Assembly (NCBI GenBank): GCA_934463455.1
Contig: CAKSJU010000038.1
Coordinates: 1-19,358, forward strand
Length of the DNA: 19,358 bases
Reading direction: 5' to 3'
Source of the DNA: an uncultured Clostridia bacterium
Lineage (GTDB): Bacteria > Bacillota > Clostridia > UBA1381
The translations under genes and the position numbers were made by a program. The notes beneath the pieces are model-generated. The model saw only the letters and a list, made by a program, of their open reading frames with translations, did not search any database and was not told the DNA's origin. Positions 14,188 to 19,358 of the stretch are shown here, in pieces (the stretch's first letter is position 1; every line of letters starts with the position of its first letter).

Positions 14188-14625
14188 TTATTTTACGGCG
14201 AGAACATCAACCTTGTTCACACCGTATATCCTGCTCAAATTCACTCTAAGCTGTTCAATATCCACCGTCATATTCCCTGTCTCTACAGAAATTGTAACAT
14301 GCGCTATTCCGTTCACCGGGATATTCTGATTTATTGTCAGCACATTTGTTTTATACGTAGCCAAAACAATAAGTATATCGGACAAAATTCCCGATATATC
14401 CTCAAGAGTAAAGCCCAGTGTCAGCATTTTATCGTTTTTTGCATCATTGTATGAAAAAACATGGTCTTTATACTTATAAAATGCCGTCCTGCTTATATTT
14501 GCATATTCCAGTGCTTCGCTGATTGTTCTGCACTTACCCGAAGCAAGATAATTCTTTGCCTCGACCACTTTTACAAATATTTCCGGCGCAACCTCCGAAT
14601 CCACAAGAACATATGATACGCTCAT
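14188..14625 (-). CDS. pheB: ACT domain protein PheB (UPF0735)
   Basis: A 145-residue protein: a short helix-turn-helix-like N-terminal part (SGKCRTISEALEYANISRTAFYKYKDHVF, about 29-57, of which the SRTAFYKYKD core is the family hallmark), then an ACT domain from about 67 to the end (LTLGFTLEDISGILSDILIVLA). ACT domains bind amino acids. PheB proteins were once linked to chorismate mutase, but a regulatory role is as likely and untested here. It is the first gene of the hom-thrB-lysC operon, as in several Firmicutes. The start was set at ATG 14625, 7 nt after GGAAAGGA; the GTG at 14658 lies upstream of that SD. A good promoter lies 65 bp upstream. Confidence 0.88.
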   Translation of the reverse strand: MSVSYVLVDSEVAPEIFVKVVEAKNYLASGKCRTISEALEYANISRTAFYKYKDHVFSYNDAKNDKMLTLGFTLEDISGILSDILIVLATYKTNVLTINQNIPVNGIAHVTISVETGNMTVDIEQLRVNLSRIYGVNKVDVLAVK

Positions 14626-14688
14626 ACCTATATCCTTTCCGCCCGCAGAGTTTGTCACTCGCGAACATTTGTATTTCTTTTATAGTAT

Positions 14689-14717
14689 ATAATATCATAT
14701 TTCTTTTACAAAGTCAA
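14689..14717 (-). promoter_or_regulatory. Extended -10 promoter of the pheB-hom-thrB-lysC operon
   Basis: On the minus strand, TTGACT (14717-14712), 17 bp, TATTAT (14694-14689) preceded by TGA (extended -10). No riboswitch or T-box is visible in the short leader. Confidence 0.8.
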
Positions 14718-14789
14718 CAAAATAAGGGTAGATTTTATCGGTGTTTTCAGTATTGTTTTTGTGCATATTGTACAACATTGTTACAAATC

Positions 14790-14879
14790 GCTTTAAATCA
14801 AAACATTGCTCCCGCTTTGCCCTCAAGGAGCACAGTCTCAGGCAGATTGCAGCCTGTACAGGGCAGGAATCCGCGCTAT
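14790..14879 (+). repeat. Dispersed repeat, copy C (longest)
   Basis: Carries the left-end TTTAAATCA (14792-14800), the core CTCAGGCAGATTGCAGCCTG (14837-14856), the palindrome CCTGTACAGG (14853-14862) and the right-end GCTAT. It also has an inner segment, TGCTCC...GGAGCA (14807-14832), that can form a hairpin. It begins 3 bp after the recD2 stop, so it is the 3' end of that transcript. On the minus strand the last hairpin is followed by ATGTTTTGATTT and could act as a weak terminator. Confidence 0.7.
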
Positions 14880-14881
14880 TG

Positions 14882-17119
14882 TTATATTGTCCTGCTGTTT
14901 TCCGATTTTTCGGCTGCTTTTTTTAGCTTGTCCGCAAGCCCTGTATAACGCTTTTTAATATTCTTTTCTTTTACCATCCGTTCAACCGCCGCTTCGCTTC
15001 CTACAAGTATCACCATACTTTTCGCGCGTGTAACCGCGGTATAAAGCAAGTTTTTGCACATAAGTGCCGGGGCAAAGCCGCAAACAGGTACTACCACTAT
15101 CGGAAATTCACTTCCCTGGCTTTTGTGAACGGTAACGGCATATGCCAAATCAAGCTCATCCAGATATGCGAACTGATATTCCACCTCTTTATCATCATCA
15201 AAAATAATCGTCATCATTTTATCCTTTGAAGATATTTCCGATATTATTCCCATATCTCCGTTAAATATGCCTGTGCCGTACTCTCCGTTTTCTCTCATCC
15301 ACGGCAGGTCATAATTGTTTTTTATCTGCATAACCTTATCACCGACGCGGAATATCACCTTCCCGTGCTGATACTGCGTTTTTAATATATCCGGCGGATT
15401 TACGGCATGCTGAAGTGCTTTATTTAGCATTATTGTTCCCGCCGCGCCTTTTTTTGACGGTGAAAGCACTTGGATTGACGAAATCGGATTTATTTTATAA
15501 CTTGACGGCAGCCGGTTTTTATACAAATCGGTTATTGTAGCCGCTGTTTGTTCGGAATCACGCCTGCGCAAAAAGAAAAAATCCTTATCCTTTGCCGAAA
15601 GCTCCGGCAATTCGCCCTTGTTAATTCTATGTGCATTTACAACTATAAGGCTTTCTTCCGCCTGACGGAATATTCTTTCCAATCTGATTACCGGCACTAT
15701 TCCGGAATCGATTATATCATGAAGCACGTTTCCCGGACCTACCGACGGAAGCTGATCCGCGTCTCCCGAAAAAATAACTCGCGCTCCGCTTTTAACAGCG
15801 CGCAAAAAAGCATACATAAGCGAAACATCCACCATGCTCACCTCGTCCAATATCACAACATCGGCGGCAAGAGGATTGTTCTCGTCATGAGTAAAGGCAT
15901 TTTCATTGTCGGCAATTACTCCCAAAAGCCTATGTATTGTCTTTGCTTCCTGTCCGGTAACCTCGCTCATTCGCTTTGCCGCACGTCCGGTCGGCGCAGC
16001 AAGCGCAATATTAAGCTTAAGCTCTTGCATAAGCTTAATTATTGTATTAATTGCAGTTGTTTTTCCCGTACCCGGACCGCCGGTAATAACGCAGCAGCTT
16101 GACTTCAGTGCGGTAATAACGGCATGTCTCTGTTCGGATGCAAGCTTTATACCTTCTTCTTTCTCTACAGTATCTATAAAGTTTTCGCTTTCTGCGTCTG
16201 TCAAACCGAATTTCTGCTCATTTTCACTGAGTGAAGCAAGTCTTGCGGCAATATAATTTTCCGCCGACATAAAGCTTGTAAGATAACATGCGGTATCGCT
16301 GTCCGCGTCGTCGGTATACAGCTCATGACTGCACATAAGCGAAGCTATGCCGCTTTCCGCTTCCTCCTCCGTTATCTGCAAATGATATGCCGCATCCTCC
16401 GTGAGCAGGCTTTTCGGCAGGTATGTATGTCCCGAGGCATATGCCGCCGAGGTCAGTATATATTTCAGCCCGGTCCGTATTCTCTCCGGACTGTTTTTTG
16501 CTATTCCCGTCATAAAAGCAATATTATCCGCCGTCTTAAAGCTTATTCCGTCTACCTTTTCCGCAAGAATATACGGATTTTTTTTAATCAGCTCAACTGC
16601 GTTTACACCGAGAATTTTATGAATTTTTATCGCATAATTTGCAGAAATTCCGAAACCCTGCAAAAACATAACTATGCTTTGCACCGATTGCAGTTTAAGA
16701 AAAGCCTCGCCTATTTCCTGTGCCTTTTTCTTTGATATTCCTTTTATTTCCGCTATTTTAACCGGCTCGTTCAGCATTACCTCAAGGGTTTTGTTTCCGA
16801 ATTTTTCCACAAGTTTTTTTGCGGTCGCTTCCCTGATGCCTTTTACGATTCCCGTTGCAAGATAGCGATATATAGACTCCTCGTCCGCCGGCATCACTTT
16901 TTCAAACGAGCTTACTTTAAATTGTTCGCCGTAATCGGGATGAATTACCCATTCCCCGGTAAGCATTACATTATCTCCCTCATTTATATAAGGAAGGTAC
17001 CCCGTTGCGGTAAACATCCCCTCCCTTACACTGTCTATTTCACAGACGGTATATCCGTTTTCGTCATTCATAAATATAATTTCGGACACACAGCCGGAAA
17101 TCTGAATTATATCACCCAT
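14882..17119 (-). CDS. recD2: RecD2 helicase (RecD-like, YrrC type)
   Basis: A 745-residue SF1B 5'-3' DNA helicase acting in repair and replication-fork maintenance outside a RecBCD complex. The N-terminal region (1-320) has an OB-like start and helix-hairpin-helix-like elements (ATGIVKGIREATAKKLVEKFG at about 88-108; KGISKKKAQEI). The motor has Walker A ITGGPGTGKTT (345-355), motif Ia APTGRAAKRM (375-384), Walker B VVILDEVSMVD (421-431) and GDADQLPSVGPG (452-463). The C-terminal motor part has YAVTVHKSQGSEFP (660-673) and LLYTAVTRAKSMV (691-703), with the inserted SH3-like part near 580-650. The long N-terminal domain separates RecD2 from the RecBCD RecD. Single-gene unit with its own promoter, divergent from the Fur-type gene. 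Confidence 0.95.
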   Translation of the reverse strand: MGDIIQISGCVSEIIFMNDENGYTVCEIDSVREGMFTATGYLPYINEGDNVMLTGEWVIHPDYGEQFKVSSFEKVMPADEESIYRYLATGIVKGIREATAKKLVEKFGNKTLEVMLNEPVKIAEIKGISKKKAQEIGEAFLKLQSVQSIVMFLQGFGISANYAIKIHKILGVNAVELIKKNPYILAEKVDGISFKTADNIAFMTGIAKNSPERIRTGLKYILTSAAYASGHTYLPKSLLTEDAAYHLQITEEEAESGIASLMCSHELYTDDADSDTACYLTSFMSAENYIAARLASLSENEQKFGLTDAESENFIDTVEKEEGIKLASEQRHAVITALKSSCCVITGGPGTGKTTAINTIIKLMQELKLNIALAAPTGRAAKRMSEVTGQEAKTIHRLLGVIADNENAFTHDENNPLAADVVILDEVSMVDVSLMYAFLRAVKSGARVIFSGDADQLPSVGPGNVLHDIIDSGIVPVIRLERIFRQAEESLIVVNAHRINKGELPELSAKDKDFFFLRRRDSEQTAATITDLYKNRLPSSYKINPISSIQVLSPSKKGAAGTIMLNKALQHAVNPPDILKTQYQHGKVIFRVGDKVMQIKNNYDLPWMRENGEYGTGIFNGDMGIISEISSKDKMMTIIFDDDKEVEYQFAYLDELDLAYAVTVHKSQGSEFPIVVVPVCGFAPALMCKNLLYTAVTRAKSMVILVGSEAAVERMVKEKNIKKRYTGLADKLKKAAEKSENSRTI

Positions 17120-17159
17120 TTCAAGCTTCCTTTTTGCATTTTTTAATTCTTCATAAATA

Positions 17160-17188
17160 ATTATAACACAAAAATATGTTTGTGTAAA
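17160..17188 (-). promoter_or_regulatory. Sigma-A promoter of recD2 with inverted repeat in spacer
   Basis: On the minus strand, TTTACA (17188-17183), 17 bp, TATAAT (17165-17160). The spacer is almost filled by the inverted repeat ACACAAA-N6-TTTGTGT (17166-17185), a possible operator that would block RNA polymerase binding. The regulator is unknown. Confidence 0.75.
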
Positions 17189-17221
17189 GTATAAAAAGAA
17201 TAAGTTTTTACTTTAATATTA

Positions 17222-17250
17222 TTGACAATTTCAATTTTTTGAGTTATAAT
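17222..17250 (+). promoter_or_regulatory. Consensus sigma-A promoter of the Fur-metal transport operon
   Basis: TTGACA (17222-17227), 17 bp, TATAAT (17245-17250). An exact consensus promoter; its start site falls inside the palindromic operator that follows. Confidence 0.93.
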
Positions 17251-17273
17251 AATTTGAGAATAATTCTCAAATT
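17251..17273 (+). promoter_or_regulatory. Fur/Zur-type operator (perfect 11-1-11 palindrome)
   Basis: A perfect inverted repeat around base 17262, with inner arms TGAGAAT-A-ATTCTCA. This fits the 7-1-7 box form of Fur-family regulators (Fur TGATAATNATTATCA, Zur TCGTAATNATTACGA), though it equals neither exactly. It abuts the -10 box and covers the predicted transcript start. A third half-site, TTTGAG (17272-17277), overlaps the SD (GAGGTGA). Autoregulation by the downstream gene is the likely use. Confidence 0.85.
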
Positions 17274-17286
17274 TGAGGTGAGTAAA

Positions 17287-17688
17287 ATGTCCGAATATAA
17301 AACGGAGCAAAAAAAGCTTCTTTTGGATTTTTTAAAGCACAATAAAGACCAAAGCTTTACAGTTGAAGAAATTGAAGCGGGAATGATAAAGGACGGGGTT
17401 TCACCGCCGGGAATAAGCACAATTTATCGGCTTATTTCGAAGCTGTGCGAGGCGGGAACGGTAAAAAAATTCAATGATACTGATAAAAGAAAGGCTGTGT
17501 ATCAGCTAAAGGGCGGCAGCGAATGTGAAGAGCATCTTCATATGAAATGTACAGAATGCGGAAAACTGCTGCATATGAATAACGATGTATCAAAAGAGCT
17601 TTTGAACGAAATTTTTGATTTGAGTAATTTTTCGGTCGACAAAGAAACAACCGTGCTTTTCGGAAAATGCAAAGACTGCAAAAAATAA
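17287..17688 (+). CDS. Fur-family metal-responsive repressor (Zur-like by context)
   Basis: A 133-residue DNA-binding protein of the Fur superfamily. The winged-helix part (1-75) has ISTIYRLISKLCEAGTVKK (43-61). The dimerisation and metal part has HLHMKCTECGKLLHM (83-97), with C88/C91 and, at the C-terminus, C128/C131 forming the structural zinc site. H83, H85 and H96 are candidate sensing ligands. Its place in front of a metal-binding lipoprotein and ABC ATPase suggests a zinc-sensing Zur, but manganese or iron sensing cannot be excluded. I chose ATG 17287, 6 nt after GAGGTG; the TTG at 17239 lies within the promoter. The stop is 16 nt before the lipoprotein gene. Confidence 0.92.
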   Translation: MSEYKTEQKKLLLDFLKHNKDQSFTVEEIEAGMIKDGVSPPGISTIYRLISKLCEAGTVKKFNDTDKRKAVYQLKGGSECEEHLHMKCTECGKLLHMNNDVSKELLNEIFDLSNFSVDKETTVLFGKCKDCKK

Positions 17689-17704
17689 CGGAGGAATTGT
17701 TTTA

Positions 17705-18619
17705 ATGAAAAAATTTATTGCCGTACTTTCAATATTTTTACTTTTTACAGCAAGCGGCTGCGCTCCAACAGGATATAATTCTGCCGATAACGGTAAAATA
17801 AGCATAGTATGTACCGTCTTTCCCCAATATGATTGGGTTAAAAACCTGATTTCGGGTGCGGAGGACAAATATGAGCTTACTCTGTTAACCGACAAAGGTG
17901 TTGACATCCACAGCTATCAGCCGTCGGCAGACGATATTATAAAAATTGCCGAAAGCAGCTTAATTATATACACCGGCGGAGAATCCGACGCATGGGTAAA
18001 GGATTACACAAAGGACATTGAGGGCAAAAGCTTTATAAATATGCTTGAGACCGTTGAGGATGACGCGCTTTATGACGCGGAGGAAAATGAAAATGACGAG
18101 CATGTTTGGATGTCTTTTGACAATGCCGAAGAAATATGCGAAAAAATATCCGAACAGCTTATAAGGTTTGACCCATCGGACGAGGAACTGTACAACAAAA
18201 ACAAAGAAAATTACGAAAACAAGCTTGAAGCTTTGGAAAAGGAATATGCGGATGCCGTTGATACATCAAAAAATAAAACTGTCGTAATTGCCGACAGATT
18301 TCCGTTCCGCTACCTTTTTGACGAATACGATATTTCTTATTATGCCGCTTTTCCCGGATGCTCCGCAGAAACCGAGGCAAGCTTTGAAAAGGTGAAAACA
18401 CTTTCGGAAAAAGCCGAAAGCACTTCCGCTGTACTTGTAACCGACAACGGAAATATAAGCCTCGCACAAACGGTTATCTCCAATACAAGCGATAAAAACA
18501 AACCTATTTTATCCTTGTGTTCAATGCAAAATGTAAAAAAAGAGGATATAGACAGCGGCTTTACCTATCTTACGGCAATGCGTGATAACCTCGAAACTCT
18601 GAAAAAAGCATTAAACTAA
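17705..18619 (+). CDS. ZnuA-like metal ABC transporter substrate-binding lipoprotein
   Basis: A 304-residue lipoprotein: hydrophobic signal (4-14) and lipobox ASGC, with lipidated C19. The cluster 9 (TroA/ZnuA) fold is shown by CTVFPQYDWVKNLI (36-49), GVDIHSYQPSADDI (65-78), ENDEHVWMSFDNA (129-141) and ITNDG-like VLVTDNGNISLAQTV (243-257). Likely ligands are H69, H133 and an acidic residue near D247. The third histidine of ZnuA (SHDAFGYF motif) is absent; this region reads ADRFPFRYLF (196-205). An acidic stretch (residues 118-132) precedes H133, where ZnuA often has a His-rich loop. It captures zinc or manganese outside the membrane and delivers it to the permease. GGAGGA lies 9 nt before the ATG. 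Second gene of the Fur operon. Confidence 0.88.
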   Translation: MKKFIAVLSIFLLFTASGCAPTGYNSADNGKISIVCTVFPQYDWVKNLISGAEDKYELTLLTDKGVDIHSYQPSADDIIKIAESSLIIYTGGESDAWVKDYTKDIEGKSFINMLETVEDDALYDAEENENDEHVWMSFDNAEEICEKISEQLIRFDPSDEELYNKNKENYENKLEALEKEYADAVDTSKNKTVVIADRFPFRYLFDEYDISYYAAFPGCSAETEASFEKVKTLSEKAESTSAVLVTDNGNISLAQTVISNTSDKNKPILSLCSMQNVKKEDIDSGFTYLTAMRDNLETLKKALN

Positions 18620-18658
18620 AATCAATATAAATTCTGAATAACAAAAAAGGGGATTTTT

Positions 18659-19354
18659 ATGGCGCAGATAATATGTGAAAATCTTTCGATAGGATACGAC
18701 GGAAGAACAGTTGCGAAAGACATTAATTTTAAAGCGGAAAAAGGTAATTATATTTGCATCGTGGGCGACAACGGCTCCGGAAAAAGTACACTTATTAAAT
18801 CGATACTTCGTCTGAACAAACCAATATCGGGCAGAATAGTTCTTGATGACGGTCTTAAATTCAATCAAATCGGTTATTTGCCGCAGCAATCGGAAATTCA
18901 AAAGGATTTTCCCGCTTCGGTAAAGGAAGTCGTGCTTTCCGGCTTTATGGGACGGCACAAATTCTTTCCGTTTTGCACAAAGGAAGAAAAGCTTCATGCA
19001 AAAATGCAAATGGAAAAACTGGAAATAACCGACCTTGCGGACAGATGCTACCGCGAGCTTTCGGGCGGACAGCAGCAGAGGGTATTTCTTGCGCGTGCAT
19101 TGTGCGCAGCCGAAAAAATGATAGTACTTGACGAGCCTGTTACCGGTCTTGACCCAAAGGTTACCGCAAATATGTACGAAATAATTTCCGAAATCAATAA
19201 AAAAGAAGGAATAACCGTCATAATGGTATCGCATGATGTGCGGGCGGCAATTCGTTATTCATCTCATATTCTGCACGTAGGTCATGACGAAACATTTTTC
19301 GGAACGGTCAACGAATATATGAAAAGCGAAACAGGGCAAAAATTCTTGCTTTAA
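18659..19354 (+). CDS. Metal ABC transporter ATP-binding protein (ZnuC-like)
   Basis: A 231-residue ABC ATPase, complete in the window. Walker A is GDNGSGKST (36-44), the Q-loop GYLPQQ (72-77), the signature LSGGQQQR (134-141), Walker B MIVLDEP (154-160), the D-loop GLDPK and the switch His192 (VSHD). The pattern matches ATPases of the zinc/manganese uptake family that work with a ZnuB-type permease. The permease gene is expected just after base 19354, 4 bp before the window end. AAAGGGGAT lies 6 nt before the ATG, and the gap to the lipoprotein gene is 39 bp with no terminator, so they are co-transcribed. Confidence 0.92.
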   Translation: MAQIICENLSIGYDGRTVAKDINFKAEKGNYICIVGDNGSGKSTLIKSILRLNKPISGRIVLDDGLKFNQIGYLPQQSEIQKDFPASVKEVVLSGFMGRHKFFPFCTKEEKLHAKMQMEKLEITDLADRCYRELSGGQQQRVFLARALCAAEKMIVLDEPVTGLDPKVTANMYEIISEINKKEGITVIMVSHDVRAAIRYSSHILHVGHDETFFGTVNEYMKSETGQKFLL

Positions 19355-19358
19355 AAAA

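Noticed and set aside
14626..14790. T-box leader for the threonine/lysine operon
   Set aside because: The promoter lies about 65 bp before pheB, leaving no room for a T-box, and no T-box sequence motif is visible.
1..19358. Defence island, prophage, CRISPR or integrative element
   Set aside because: No nuclease, integrase, transposase, phage or toxin-antitoxin family and no regular repeat array was seen; all genes of known family are metabolic, repair, transport or wall genes.

Overview
The window is an AT-rich stretch of an anaerobic Firmicute, most likely an uncultured or gut-type member of the Clostridia. The evidence is consensus sigma-A promoters with 17-bp spacers, GGAGG/GAGGTGA-type ribosome binding sites, TTG starts, an SLH-domain surface protein, and gene families typical of Clostridia (NfnAB, YerC, PheB, BioY, DUF421/DUF4363, RecD2). 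I saw no rRNA, tRNA, CRISPR array, transposase or phage gene. The window is mostly core metabolism and maintenance. I did not find a new defence or mobile system, and the less explained signals are intergenic.

Layout. (1) 3-1220 (+): a 5'-truncated SseB-like protein, separated by a bidirectional terminator from a convergent yerC-methyltransferase pair (2465-1416, -). (2) 2701-3764 (+): a translationally coupled DUF421/DUF4363 membrane pair, convergent with bioY (-). bioY and dut (+) are divergent from back-to-back promoters. (3) 5077-6048 (+): an exported SLH protein with its own promoter and terminator. (4) A long minus-strand block. In transcription order it holds recD2; then pheB-hom-thrB-lysC, the aspartate-to-threonine/lysine branch with no thrC visible; then rlmB; then an iron alcohol dehydrogenase; then nfnA-nfnB, an electron-bifurcating ferredoxin/NADP reductase. 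(5) 17287-19354 (+): a Fur-family regulator behind a palindromic operator, followed by a metal-binding lipoprotein and an ABC ATPase. This is the start of a zinc or manganese uptake operon whose permease should lie just beyond the window.

How the genes work together. NfnAB links reduced ferredoxin and NADH to NADPH. The adjacent alcohol dehydrogenase disposes of reducing equivalents, so the pair looks like a fermentative redox module. The NADPH can serve homoserine dehydrogenase, among others. The Fur-like protein probably represses itself and the metal transporter when metal is sufficient.

The most interesting unexplained features are these: a degenerate dispersed repeat present three times in intergenic DNA in one orientation, one copy of which holds a 14-codon Cys-rich ORF with a consensus RBS; an attenuator-like leader before rlmB; a large hairpin between thrB and lysC; and a metal-binding lipoprotein that lacks one of the usual histidine ligands.
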